A stretch of 35,274 nt of DNA. Source: Mycobacterium sp. GTDB lineage: Bacteria > Actinomycetota > Actinomycetes > Mycobacteriales > Mycobacteriaceae. The notes under the pieces were generated by a model, which worked only from the letters and a program-made list of their open reading frames with translations, ran no database searches and was not told the origin of the DNA. Positions 22,683 to 30,428 of this stretch are shown piece by piece; within the stretch, counting starts at the first letter, position 1, and every line of letters starts with the position of its first letter. The position numbers were made by a program, and so were the translations under genes. Where the stretch lies: assembly GCF_019243155.1 (NCBI RefSeq), contig NZ_JAFAUS010000080.1, positions 1 to 35,274 on the forward strand, given 5' to 3'.

Positions 22683-22710
22683 TGACCGCTGGTCACATGA
22701 CCGGCGGTCA
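22683..22710. promoter_or_regulatory. Two tandem palindromes, probable TetR-type operators
   Basis: TGACCGCTGGTCA (22683-22695) and TGACCGGCGGTCA (22698-22710) are two near-identical palindromes two bases apart. They begin 27 bases upstream of the WS/DGAT ATG. The size and symmetry fit a TetR- or GntR-type dimer repressor binding as two side-by-side dimers. No such regulator gene lies nearby. Confidence 0.65.
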
Positions 22711-22828
22711 GCCCCGGCCTCTCCAGAAGGGCACGCGTGAGGGCAACCGCATTATGTTTGTGTGACTACTATCTGTAGCCGTTGGGGGACTTCCGGCAAA
22801 CATCTCGTCGGTACATTTAACGAAATCG

Positions 22829-23269
22829 CTACCCCATGGACTTGCTGATTCGCGATATGAGCAGGTTGTCGACGGAATACCTGTTGTGGCTCCGGAAGGC
22901 GACCACGGCGGCAAGAAGCATTGCGTGCAGAAGTTGCTCACCGATCACGTTGAAGTGCTCGATCGATGTGGCTCCGAAAACCAGGACGATCATCACCAGC
23001 GCACCGGCGGCGGCGGCCACACGGGTGAACGCGCCGGCCACCAGCAAGACTCCGGTGGCCAACTCGACGAACGGCAACACGTACACGCAGGGGGAGACGA
23101 GGGCGGCGGGCAGAATCGAGGCCTTGAACTCGCCCATCATCTGGGCGTGAAAGGCACTCAGCTTCGGCATCCGGACCAAACCGTGCCCGAACAGGCTGGT
23201 CCCGATGGTCACCCGAAGCAGCAGGTACGCCACGGCGCGATCGGTCTCGACAGGGGACCCCCGCATCAT
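22829..23269 (-). CDS. DoxX-family membrane protein
   Basis: This 146-residue integral membrane protein has four likely helices: around AYLLLRVTIGTSLFGHGLV, LVSPCVYVLPFVELATGVLL, AAAAGALVMIVLVFG and LLHAMLLAAVVAF. LLRVTIGTSLFGHGL followed by VELATGVLL is the DoxX/DoxD pattern. The start ATG overlaps the SnoaL-like stop (ATGA), so the pair is co-translated; an upstream extension in this frame overlaps that gene and lacks family character. DoxX proteins have been tied to redox or quinone-related membrane systems, but the function here is unknown. The C-terminal tail is Ser/Arg-rich. Confidence 0.85.
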   Translation of the reverse strand: MMRGSPVETDRAVAYLLLRVTIGTSLFGHGLVRMPKLSAFHAQMMGEFKASILPAALVSPCVYVLPFVELATGVLLVAGAFTRVAAAAGALVMIVLVFGATSIEHFNVIGEQLLHAMLLAAVVAFRSHNRYSVDNLLISRISKSMG

Positions 23270-23727
23270 CGTCCGGAGGGCTGGCGGGCCATGGTCGATT
23301 CGGGAGCGGTCCAGTCGGTCGATACCTTGCGGTGCTTGATCAGCCACGCGTCACCGACGGGAATCAGGGTGTCGCGATACCGGCCGCAGTGATCGAGCCC
23401 GATGTTGGTGATCACGGTGAAGTACGAGGCGACCTGAGCCTGATCGGGTGCCACCTCGCCGAACGACACGTTCGCGACGTTGTGGCGGACGAGCGGTTTG
23501 ACCGGGACATTCTTGGCGGCGTCGTCCGACACCTTTCCGGTGACGCCACTGAGGAACGTCACGATCTCTGACCTTCCGTGCAGCGGCTCGAATCCGCGAA
23601 TCTCGAGAACACCGTCGGTGCAGAACGTCTCCGCGAGTCCGTCGAGCCTGCCGGCGTCACCGGACCAGTTGTACCGCGCCAAGGTGTCCCGTATTCGCTC
23701 GCGGGCGACCAACTCCCACATCTCCAC
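23266..23727 (-). CDS. SnoaL/NTF2-like protein
   Basis: This 153-residue SnoaL-like fold protein has an N-terminal helix with ARERIRDTLARYNWSGDAGR, then DGLAETFCTDGVLEIRG, HGRSEIVTFL and the C-terminal strands YRDTLIPVGDAWLIKHRKV. This layout is seen in many actinobacterial SnoaL_4 proteins, including dehydratase-, isomerase- and hydroxylase-subunit-like members. It is co-translated with the DoxX-type gene. It diverges from the transglutaminase-like gene across 77 bases. I cannot assign a reaction. It is only distantly like the SnoaL-type protein at 5007. Confidence 0.85.
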   Translation of the reverse strand: MEMWELVARERIRDTLARYNWSGDAGRLDGLAETFCTDGVLEIRGFEPLHGRSEIVTFLSGVTGKVSDDAAKNVPVKPLVRHNVANVSFGEVAPDQAQVASYFTVITNIGLDHCGRYRDTLIPVGDAWLIKHRKVSTDWTAPESTMARQPSGR

Positions 23728-23804
23728 CGTCGTGTCTCCTCGCCCGCACCGTCGTGCGCCCTGCGCGGCGGCGGTTTGTTGTGTTGGATTAACAGCGTAA
23801 GCAC

Positions 23805-24668
23805 GTGCGTGCCCGCATTCGGATGCGGCCGCGAGGCAGGGGGACGGTCATTACACCAAGAGATCTCAAACGCAACGTCGGCGCCGACATCGAAGTCGAG
23901 GTCGACGAGGCGACCGAGCTGGAGTTCCAGGTCGCCGTGGCCCGGTCGCCGGGGCTTGATGTCAGCGAGTCGTTGGCAATCACGTTTAACGGCAAGGCGA
24001 TTGAGCCTCGCGAAATCATCGGGGAGCACGGCACACGGATCCATACGGTGCGGGCGGACAGGGGGATTGTGAGCCTGTCCTACTCGGCGACTGTAGTAGG
24101 CCAAGCCGATCCCGCGCCGGTGCGCGACATCGACCTGATCACCTATCTTCGTCCGAGCCGATACGCCGAGGCTGACAAATTCTTCGGCTTTGCCGCCACC
24201 GAGTTCGAGCGGTATGGAGCCTCGCTGACGTTGCTGGAAAAAGTGTCGTCGTGGGTGGGTACTCGCCTGAATTACGTTCCGGGATCGAGTGATCCGATCG
24301 ACGGGGCCACGGACACCTTGTTGGCGGGTGCGGGCGTGTGCCGTGACTATGCCCACTTGGTGGTCGCCCTGCTGCGCGCGCTCTACGTGCCCGCCCGCCT
24401 GGCGGCCGTCTATGCGCCAGGCTGCGCTCCGATGGATTTTCACGCGGTGGCCGAGGCGTTCGTCGACGGGGTGTGGCGCGTAGTCGACGCGACCTGCCTG
24501 GCGCCGCGGCAGTCGATGGTGCGCATCGCCACCGGCCGAGATGCCGCCGACACGGCGTTCCTCGACAACCATCACGGCGCTGTCACATTGCAGAGCGCCA
24601 TCGTCACGGCGGTGGTCGACGGCGACCTGCCCCGGGATTCCGTGGATCAGCTGGTGAGTCTGCGGTAG
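23805..24668 (+). CDS. Transglutaminase-like protein
   Basis: This protein of up to 287 residues has an N-terminal beta-rich domain (about 25-115) and a C-terminal transglutaminase-like cysteine-protease fold. The triad is C179 in GAGVCRDYAH, H213 in DFHAVAEAFV and D228 in RVVDAT. The form is typical of cytosolic bacterial transglutaminase-like proteins, which act as peptidases or amidases rather than cross-linkers. The start is uncertain: GTG at 23805 and ATG at 23823 give an Arg-rich leader that does not look natural. A GGGGGACG ribosome-like stretch lies further in, before GTCATTACA, so a rarer start near codon 15-16 is possible. Confidence 0.82.
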   Translation: MRARIRMRPRGRGTVITPRDLKRNVGADIEVEVDEATELEFQVAVARSPGLDVSESLAITFNGKAIEPREIIGEHGTRIHTVRADRGIVSLSYSATVVGQADPAPVRDIDLITYLRPSRYAEADKFFGFAATEFERYGASLTLLEKVSSWVGTRLNYVPGSSDPIDGATDTLLAGAGVCRDYAHLVVALLRALYVPARLAAVYAPGCAPMDFHAVAEAFVDGVWRVVDATCLAPRQSMVRIATGRDAADTAFLDNHHGAVTLQSAIVTAVVDGDLPRDSVDQLVSLR

Positions 24669-24717
24669 GCGCTCCGGTCTCGGCTTGTCGATGTGGCGAG
24701 CGCTACTCGCCGGCCGT

Positions 24718-24743
24718 GTTTGTCGACGCCACTGTTCGGGAAA
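24718..24743 (+). promoter_or_regulatory. SigF-like promoter candidate for the CsbD-like gene
   Basis: GTTT (24718-24721), a 16-base spacer, then GGGAAA (24738-24743). Mycobacterial SigF promoters read about GTTT-N15-17-GGGTA, so the -10 has a mismatch at the fourth base. The downstream gene encodes a general-stress-type protein, which fits. Confidence 0.35.
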
Positions 24744-24811
24744 TATTCGGAGCGAGCGGACGACGCTGCTCGACGCGCCGAGCGCGCGACACACGACACC
24801 AAGGAGGACGT

Positions 24812-25045
24812 ATGTCGGACAAGAGCGGTCCCCAAGAAGCCATCGAGGGCATCGTCGAGGGAGTGAAGGGCAAGGCGAAGGAGGTCGCCGGTGCGGTAAC
24901 CGGGCGTGACGACCTGGAGCGCGAGGGTCAGGCGCAGCAGGACAAGGGCGACGCGCAACGGGACGCCGCCAAAAAGGAGGCCGAGGCCGAAAGCGCCCGA
25001 AAAGCCGCCGACGTCAACGAGGCTCGCCAAAAGGCCGAGCAATAG
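24812..25045 (+). CDS. CsbD-like stress protein
   Basis: This 77-residue, very hydrophilic, Ala/Lys/Glu-rich protein of the CsbD family has VEGVKGKAKEVAGAVTGRDDL as the signature. A long charged helix then runs to the end (GDAQRDAAKKEAEAES). There is no cysteine and no signal peptide. CsbD-like proteins are general stress proteins of unknown activity. A similar short mycobacterial protein has been called a microaggregate-binding protein, from memory. AAGGAGG lies seven bases before the ATG, one of the strongest ribosome sites in the window. A SigF-like promoter lies upstream and a clear hairpin downstream, so it appears to be a single-gene unit. Confidence 0.9.
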   Translation: MSDKSGPQEAIEGIVEGVKGKAKEVAGAVTGRDDLEREGQAQQDKGDAQRDAAKKEAEAESARKAADVNEARQKAEQ

Positions 25046-25056
25046 CGAGCGCGCAA

Positions 25057-25091
25057 CGGTGGCCCGGTTTCCGTCTGGGACCGGGCCACCG
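25057..25091 (+). terminator. Strong hairpin terminator after the CsbD-like gene
   Basis: CGGTGGCCCGGT (25057-25068) and ACCGGGCCACCG (25080-25091) are perfect 12-base arms around an 11-base loop, starting 12 bases past the stop. CCTTCGTTTC follows, a weak T-rich tail, as is usual for mycobacterial intrinsic terminators. Confidence 0.75.
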
Positions 25092-25147
25092 CCTTCGTTT
25101 CGACACGTGGCGGGAATGAATTGGCGTGCCGGGCTGTAGAACAACGC

Positions 25148-25570
25148 ATGAAACTCAACGATGCCGCGCGCGACCTCATCGGCAGGGGTGCCGACGCCAC
25201 CCTCGTCACCCTCAATCCCGACGGCAGCCCCCAGGTAAGCGTGGTCTGGGCCGCTCTGCAATCAACACCAAATGGCGACGAACTCGTCACCGCGCACCTC
25301 AGCGAACACAAGAAGGTTCGCAACGTCCGGAACGATCCCCGGGTTGCCGTGACGATCCTGTCTCTCGACGGCGCCGGCGCCATGCGGCCCTACCTGTCCG
25401 TCACCGGAACGGCGCGGATCGTCGAGGGCGGCGCACCCGAGCTGCTCAAGGAGCTCAACCCGGTTCTCGGAGACCCGGCCTTGAAATTCCCGCCGGACGG
25501 CGCGCCGCCCGGATTTCTGACCCGCATCCGCATCGACAAGGTCGGCGGCGTGGGCCCCTGGGCATCCTGA
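25148..25570 (+). CDS. Pyridoxamine-oxidase-like split-barrel flavin/F420-binding protein
   Basis: This 140-residue split-barrel protein of the PNPOx-like family is very common in mycobacteria as F420-dependent reductases. The signature segments are GADATLVTLNPDGSPQVSVVW, HLSEHKKVRNVRNDPRVAV and LSVTGTARIVEGG. Lys/Arg residues in the middle segment (KKVRN) are in the usual phosphate-binding place. The C terminus (IRIDKVGGVGPW) is typical. It starts at ATG 25148. It stands 57 bases before the molybdopterin oxidoreductase, with a small hairpin between. Whether it uses F420, FMN or haem cannot be told from sequence alone. Confidence 0.85.
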   Translation: MKLNDAARDLIGRGADATLVTLNPDGSPQVSVVWAALQSTPNGDELVTAHLSEHKKVRNVRNDPRVAVTILSLDGAGAMRPYLSVTGTARIVEGGAPELLKELNPVLGDPALKFPPDGAPPGFLTRIRIDKVGGVGPWAS

Positions 25571-25595
25571 CGGTGACCCTGTGATTTCATCCTTC

Positions 25596-25612
25596 CGCTA
25601 CCGGGCGTAGCG
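25596..25612. other. Small perfect hairpin between 25570 and 25628
   Basis: CGCTAC-CGGGC-GTAGCG has 6-base perfect arms. It lies 25 bases after the split-barrel gene and 16 before the molybdopterin gene. No T-run follows. It could be a weak terminator or a protein-binding site. Confidence 0.35.
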
Positions 25613-25627
25613 CAATAAAGTGATTGG

Positions 25628-27838
25628 GTGACGACCGGCGAAACCAGCAGGCATCTGCGCACGTGCCCATTGTGTGAAGCCATGTGCGGCTTAGAGATTC
25701 GCGTTGAAGGCGGCCCCGACAGCGGCAGAGTCACCAGCATCCGCGGCAACCGGGACGATGTGTGGAGCCGCGGTCACCTGTGCCCGAAGGGCGTGTCGCT
25801 AGGGGCGGTCCACCACGATCCGGACCGTATTCGCCACCCCATGATCAAGGTCGACGGGCACTGGCAGGAGGTCACCTGGGACGCGGCGTTTCGCCGCTGC
25901 ACCGAATTACTGACGCCGGTGATCGAAAATTACGGCATCGGTGCGGTCACCGCCTACACCGGCAACCCGCTGGCACATTCGTTTTCGCTGGCCCGCTACG
26001 CGGGCGTGCTGATGGGCATGTCCGGAATGCCGATCACGTACTCGCCAGGCACCGTCGACCAGTGGCCCAAAAACCTCTCCTCGCATCTGATGTACGGACT
26101 GTGGTGGAACTTTCCGGTGCCCGACATCGAACGCACCGATCTGCTGGTCATCATGGGCGCCAACCCCGCCGCGTCCCAGGGTTCACTGTTGGCCGCACCG
26201 GACGTGATGGGCCTGATCGAGGCAATCCGCAAACGGGGCAAGGTGATCGTGATCGACCCCGTGCGCACCCAGACGGCCGCTCGGGCCGACGAATGGCTGC
26301 CGATTGTGCCGGGCACCGACGCGGCACTGCTGCTGGCCGTCGCGCACACCCTCTTCGCTGAAGACCTCGTCAACCCGGGACCTGACGTCGACGGGGTCGA
26401 CACCATGCGCAGGGTCGCGGCGGACTGGCCGCCGGAGCGCGTCAGCGACGTCACCGGCATCGACGAGGACACCATCAGGAGGCTGGCACGTGAGCTCGCC
26501 GGGACCGAGAGGTCCGTGGTCTACGGCCGAATCGGGTTGTGCAATCAGGAGTTCGGTAGCCTGGCCAGCTGGCTGGTCGACGTAATCAACATCCTGACAG
26601 GCCATTTCGACGTCCCGGGCGGGGCGATGTTCCCGCGGCCGGCGGCCTGGTCGATCACCACCCAGCCGCTGCCCGGTCTGGAGGGCGGACTCGCTGACTT
26701 CGGCCGCTGGCACACCCGGGTGCGCGGGGCGAAAGAGGTTCTGGGGCAAGCGCCGGTGTCGTGTATGGCCGAGGAGATCGCCACGCCGGGTGAGGGCCAG
26801 CTGAAGGCACTGATCACGGTCGCGGGTAATCCGGTCCTGTCCACCCCTGGCGGCGACCGGCTCGACGAGGTTCTGCCGACGCTGGAAGCGATGATCTCCA
26901 TTGATCTTTGGCTCAACGAGACGACGCGGCACGCCGACGTCATCCTGCCGGGGTTGTCGCCGCTCGAACAGCCGCACCACGACGACCTGATCCTGCTGTT
27001 CGCGATCCGCAGCATCGCGAATTATTCGGCGCCGGTGTTCGATCCTGGCGATCGCCCCCACGAGTGGGAAATCCTGATCCGGCTGACCGGCCTGTGCACC
27101 GGCACGCCCGCCGAGGACGTCGATGTCGCGGCGATCGACGACGGCTTCTTCGATTATCTGGCGTTCACCCGGGGCGTCGACGGCGCCGAGATCCGCAAGC
27201 TCTACGACCGGGGTGGTCCCGAGCGGATGCTGGACCTCACCTTGCGAACAGGGCCGTTCGGGGACCAGTACGGCAAGAATCCGGGCGGGCTGACCCTGGA
27301 CATGCTCAAGGCGAACCCGAATGGAATCGACTTCGGCCCCATGGTGTCGCAGCTGCCCGACCTCCTCGGCACGCCCGACAAGAAGATCAGGCTGGCTCCG
27401 CAATACCTGCTCGACGACCTACCGCGGCTGGCCGCGCGCCTGGAACGGCCGCCCGAATCGCTGGTCCTGGTGAGCCGCAGACACTTGCGTTCGAACAACA
27501 CCTGGCTGCATAACGTGCCCGCGTTGATGAGGGGCAGGGATCGTTGCACGCTGCTGATCCATCCCGACGATGCGGCCCGCCTCGGCATCTCGGACAGCGA
27601 CGTCGTCACGGTGAAATCGGAGGCCGGCGAGATCATGGTGCCCATCGAGGTCACCGACGCGATCAAGCCCGGCGTGGTGTCGATGCCGCACGGCTGGGGA
27701 CATGACAAGTCCGGGACCCGGATGTCGGTGGCCAACAAGTCTCCCGGCGCAAACACCAACGTGCTGTCGCCGCCGACGTTCGTCGACGAGCCCTCCGGCA
27801 ACGGCGCGCTCAACGGCATCCCGGTCACGATCAGTTGA
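25628..27838 (+). CDS. Molybdopterin-dependent oxidoreductase with N-terminal 4Fe-4S site
   Basis: This 736-residue enzyme belongs to the DMSO-reductase superfamily (formate dehydrogenase/nitrate reductase-like catalytic subunit). The 4Fe-4S ligands are C13, C16, C20 (CPLCEAMCG) and C52 (HLCPKG). Molybdopterin-binding blocks follow: VIMGANPAASQG, VIVIDPVRTQTAARADEW, LPIVPGTDAAL and VAGNPVLSTPGGD. The C-terminal beta-barrel with RRHLRSNNTWLHNVP and PHGWGH is the molydopterin-dinucleotide-binding domain. It has no Tat signal, so it is cytosolic, and no partner subunit is beside it. The molybdenum ligand cannot be named with confidence; no SeCys context is visible. It resembles M. tuberculosis Rv0197, from memory. 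Confidence 0.9.
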   Translation: MTTGETSRHLRTCPLCEAMCGLEIRVEGGPDSGRVTSIRGNRDDVWSRGHLCPKGVSLGAVHHDPDRIRHPMIKVDGHWQEVTWDAAFRRCTELLTPVIENYGIGAVTAYTGNPLAHSFSLARYAGVLMGMSGMPITYSPGTVDQWPKNLSSHLMYGLWWNFPVPDIERTDLLVIMGANPAASQGSLLAAPDVMGLIEAIRKRGKVIVIDPVRTQTAARADEWLPIVPGTDAALLLAVAHTLFAEDLVNPGPDVDGVDTMRRVAADWPPERVSDVTGIDEDTIRRLARELAGTERSVVYGRIGLCNQEFGSLASWLVDVINILTGHFDVPGGAMFPRPAAWSITTQPLPGLEGGLADFGRWHTRVRGAKEVLGQAPVSCMAEEIATPGEGQLKALITVAGNPVLSTPGGDRLDEVLPTLEAMISIDLWLNETTRHADVILPGLSPLEQPHHDDLILLFAIRSIANYSAPVFDPGDRPHEWEILIRLTGLCTGTPAEDVDVAAIDDGFFDYLAFTRGVDGAEIRKLYDRGGPERMLDLTLRTGPFGDQYGKNPGGLTLDMLKANPNGIDFGPMVSQLPDLLGTPDKKIRLAPQYLLDDLPRLAARLERPPESLVLVSRRHLRSNNTWLHNVPALMRGRDRCTLLIHPDDAARLGISDSDVVTVKSEAGEIMVPIEVTDAIKPGVVSMPHGWGHDKSGTRMSVANKSPGANTNVLSPPTFVDEPSGNGALNGIPVTIS

Positions 27839-27864
27839 AGCCGTACGGACGGGAAGGACCGACC

Positions 27865-28314
27865 ATGTCAACCGAACGTCCGAAACGCGATCGGCGCATG
27901 CCCCAGCTCATTCCCCATCGGCTGGTACGCGACAGACAGATCCACCACCCGGCCGTGCTGGAAGACGCGAAGAGGCGAAGCGAACGAGTGCATCTGAGAT
28001 TGGCAGACCGCATCACCGCGTTCGCGGGCTCGATGAACTTCGTTTGGATTCATGTCATCTGGTTCACGGTGTGGATCGCGATGTTGGAGACTTACCCGTG
28101 GCCGATCCTGGCCCTGGTCGTTTCGCTCGAGGCGATTTTCCTGTCGACGTTCGTCATGATTGGCCAAAACCGCCAGGCGGCCTTCCAGCAGGCCAAAGCC
28201 GATCACGACTTCGAGTCTCAGGAGCTGGAGCTGAAAACCAACACCGAATTGACGCGGCAAATCCAGCTTCTCACAGAGGAATTGCACCGCCGCTTCATCG
28301 GCGGCTCCGCTTAG
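27865..28314 (+). CDS. DUF1003 membrane protein
   Basis: This 149-residue protein has the DUF1003 core: LADRITAFAGSMNFVWIHV begins the first membrane helix. A short loop with LETYPWP follows, then a second helix through ILALVVSLEAIFLSTFVMIG. The N terminus is basic and the C terminus is a charged coiled-coil-like helix (FESQELELKTNTELTRQIQL). It is found throughout actinobacteria; the function is unknown. The ATG at 27865 has GGGAAGGA about seven bases upstream; an earlier ATG at 27835 lies within the end of the previous gene. The 26-base gap suggests co-transcription with the molybdopterin gene. The stop overlaps that of the convergent secreted protein. Confidence 0.87.
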   Translation: MSTERPKRDRRMPQLIPHRLVRDRQIHHPAVLEDAKRRSERVHLRLADRITAFAGSMNFVWIHVIWFTVWIAMLETYPWPILALVVSLEAIFLSTFVMIGQNRQAAFQQAKADHDFESQELELKTNTELTRQIQLLTEELHRRFIGGSA

Positions 28315-28616
28315 AGGCAGCCGCTGACACTGACCCGCCGGCCGACATTGGCGCACACGTTGACATTCGGCGGCGGGGGTGGCGGAGGCGGATAGTCCTC
28401 CGGCAAGGGGGCGTATGCGCCCGGCGGCGGGGCGTAGGGTGCGACCGCGTCGGCGACGTTGGTGCAACCGCTCACCGAAACGCGACGCCCGGCGTTGACG
28501 CACACATCGGCCAGCGTCGTTCCGGAAGGCTGTGTCAGGGCGATCATTTCGGGAACGGCGGTAAGCGCCATCGCCGCGATCGCCACTGCGGCCGCGGGTC
28601 GTTTCCACGGAATCAT
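28311..28616 (-). CDS. Secreted proline-rich protein with duplicated cysteine motif
   Basis: This 101-residue exported protein has a signal peptide: WKRP then AAAVAIAAMALTAVP. The mature part carries two copies of a 14-residue cysteine motif, VCVNAGRRVSVSGC at 38-51 and VCANVGRRVSVSGC at 87-100, identical at 12 positions. Between them is a Pro/Tyr/Ala linker ending in eight prolines. Each copy could form a small loop with a C-C disulfide; the second ends one residue before the C terminus. I do not recognise a family. It converges on the DUF1003 gene with overlapping stops (28311-28314). It is probably a cell-wall or extracellular protein; the role is unknown. Confidence 0.78.
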   Translation of the reverse strand: MIPWKRPAAAVAIAAMALTAVPEMIALTQPSGTTLADVCVNAGRRVSVSGCTNVADAVAPYAPPPGAYAPLPEDYPPPPPPPPNVNVCANVGRRVSVSGCL

Positions 28617-28800
28617 GGGATCTCCTCACCACGACAGAGGTATTTGCTGACACTACAGCGGTTGGCGGCCCAGCACCGCAGAAAAATTGAATCCGAAGGC
28701 ATCTGTGCCTCTTGCGATGAAGACGAGCCCGGCTGTGTTCTAGTTCACCTTTCTCGCAACGCGATGAACTTTTTACGGGGCTCCCGTCGTCGCCACGGGC

Positions 28801-29907
28801 ATGACCGTTACAACGTATTCCACATCCCAGCGCCGTGGTGGCCGGCAAGGCTGCGGTGCTCCGCAGATCGCAGGCACCGCGGTCGCATTCACGCAGCACC
28901 GGTACAACCAAGACGAAGTCGCTCGCGAACTCACCGAGTTCACCGATCCGGCTTTCCTGCGGTTCGCGCAGACGACCGGGGTCGACCACCGCAGTCTCGC
29001 GTTGCCGCTGTCGCGCTACCCGCAGCTGAGTGGCTTCACCGAAGCGAACAACGCCTACCTCGAGGTCGCCGTTGACCTCGGTGAACAGGCCGTGCGTTCG
29101 GCACTTTCCGAGGCCGGCGTGCAACCGCATGAGGTGGACGCCATCGTCATGGTCTCGAGCACCGGGATAGCCGTGCCGACCATCGACGCGCGGCTGATGA
29201 CGCGACTCGGCCTGCGGCCCGACATCAAGCGCGTTCCGCTGTTCGGGCTGGGGTGTGTGGCCGGGGCTGCCGGCATGGCGCGAGTCTACGATTACCTACG
29301 CGGCTACCCGGAGCACGTCGCGGTGCTGCTGTCCGTCGAATTATGTTCTCTCACACTGCAACGCGACGACACCTCGATCCCCGCTCTCATCGGTGTGTCG
29401 TTGTTCGGAGACGGTGCCGCCGCCGTAGTCGTCAGTGGCGCGGATCGAATTGTGCGGAGCCGCAACGGCAACCAAGGCCCGCGGGTGCTGGCGACGCGTA
29501 GCCGGGTCGTCCCGGAAACCGTCGACGTCATGGGGTGGAACGTCAGCTCCAGCGGCTTTCAGCTGGTGATGTCGCGCGACGTCCCGAAGATGGCCGACGA
29601 GTACCTGCGCGCAGAAGTCGACGGTTTCCTGGCCGACCACGGCCTGTCCGTCGCGGACATCTCGACGTGGGTATGTCATCCCGGCGGTCCGAAAGTGCTG
29701 GACTCGATCGAGGATGCGATTGATTTGCCACCGGAAGCGTTGGCCCACAGCCGCGAATCCATGCGGGAGAACGGCAACATCTCCTCGGCGTCCGTTCTTG
29801 ACGTGCTGCGCCGCACGGTTGCCGAGCCGCCCGCCGAAGGCGCCGTCGGGGTAATGCTGGCGATGGGACCGGGCTTCAGCTTCGAGCTGTTGCTGCTGCA
29901 GTGGTGA
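28801..29907 (+). CDS. Type III polyketide synthase (chalcone-synthase-like)
   Basis: This 368-residue homodimeric ketosynthase extends an acyl-CoA starter with malonyl-CoA and cyclises the product to pyrones or resorcinols. The catalytic triad is C152 (LFGLGCVAGAAG), H293 (WVCHPGGPKVL) and N326 (ENGNISSASV), the same order as in chalcone synthase, and GPGFSFE near the end matches the family. M. tuberculosis members Pks10, Pks11 and Pks18 use long-chain starters. It starts with ATG at 28801 and is followed after 13 bases by an ICMT-like methyltransferase. The pair resembles type III PKS plus methyltransferase cassettes (SrsA/SrsB, BpsA/BpsB) that make methylated alkylresorcinols or alkylpyrones. 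The flanking control region (28617-28800) shows no clear site. Confidence 0.93.
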   Translation: MTVTTYSTSQRRGGRQGCGAPQIAGTAVAFTQHRYNQDEVARELTEFTDPAFLRFAQTTGVDHRSLALPLSRYPQLSGFTEANNAYLEVAVDLGEQAVRSALSEAGVQPHEVDAIVMVSSTGIAVPTIDARLMTRLGLRPDIKRVPLFGLGCVAGAAGMARVYDYLRGYPEHVAVLLSVELCSLTLQRDDTSIPALIGVSLFGDGAAAVVVSGADRIVRSRNGNQGPRVLATRSRVVPETVDVMGWNVSSSGFQLVMSRDVPKMADEYLRAEVDGFLADHGLSVADISTWVCHPGGPKVLDSIEDAIDLPPEALAHSRESMRENGNISSASVLDVLRRTVAEPPAEGAVGVMLAMGPGFSFELLLLQW

Positions 29908-29920
29908 GCGGGGGATAGGC

Positions 29921-30424
29921 ATGTACTACTACCTGTTCATCCTGGCCATCGGTGCCGAGCGTCTGGTCGAGCTGGCGGTCGCGCAGCGAAACGCGAAGTG
30001 GTCAATGGCTCACGGCGGCAAGGAGTTCGGCCGCGATCATTACCCGGCGATGGTCAGCATGCACGCCCTGCTGCTGGTTTCCTGCGTCGTGGAGACCTGG
30101 GCCCTGGGCCGGCCGTTCATCGCATGGCTGGGCTGGCCGATGCTCGCCGTCGTGGCGTTCAGCACCTTCGTTCGTTGGCGGTGCGTCAGCGTTCTCGGAA
30201 AGCGCTGGAACCCAAGGCTTATCGTGATCCCGGATGCACCGTTGGTATCCGACGGGATGTATCGATGGGTGCGTCACCCCAACTACACCGCGGTGGCGGC
30301 GGAGGTGGCTGCGCTCCCGCTGGTTCATTCGGCGTGGCTGACGGCGATCGTGTTCACCATCGCCAACGCCGTGGTGCTCAACGTCCGGATTCGTGCGGAG
30401 AATGCGGCGTTGGGTTACGCCTGA
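29921..30424 (+). CDS. Isoprenylcysteine-methyltransferase-like membrane methyltransferase
   Basis: This 167-residue integral membrane protein of the ICMT family has four to five helices: YYYLFILAIGAERLVELAV, the block around MHALLLVSCVVETWAL, WLGWPMLAVVAFSTFV and LTAIVFTIANAVVLNV. The S-adenosylmethionine motif VRHPNYTAV, with RIRAENAAL near the end, is characteristic. It follows the type III PKS by 13 bases and is surely co-transcribed. In Streptomyces and Bacillus, enzymes of this type methylate hydroxyl groups of alkylresorcinols or alkylpyrones made by the neighbouring synthase; I infer the same here. It converges on the SDR at 30429 with only four bases between. Confidence 0.9.
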   Translation: MYYYLFILAIGAERLVELAVAQRNAKWSMAHGGKEFGRDHYPAMVSMHALLLVSCVVETWALGRPFIAWLGWPMLAVVAFSTFVRWRCVSVLGKRWNPRLIVIPDAPLVSDGMYRWVRHPNYTAVAAEVAALPLVHSAWLTAIVFTIANAVVLNVRIRAENAALGYA

Positions 30425-30428
30425 GCAC

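Noticed and set aside
22829..23347. N-terminally extended start for the DoxX-type protein
   Set aside because: The extra 26 residues lie inside the SnoaL-like gene and are not membrane-like; the ATG at 23269 overlaps the stop as ATGA.
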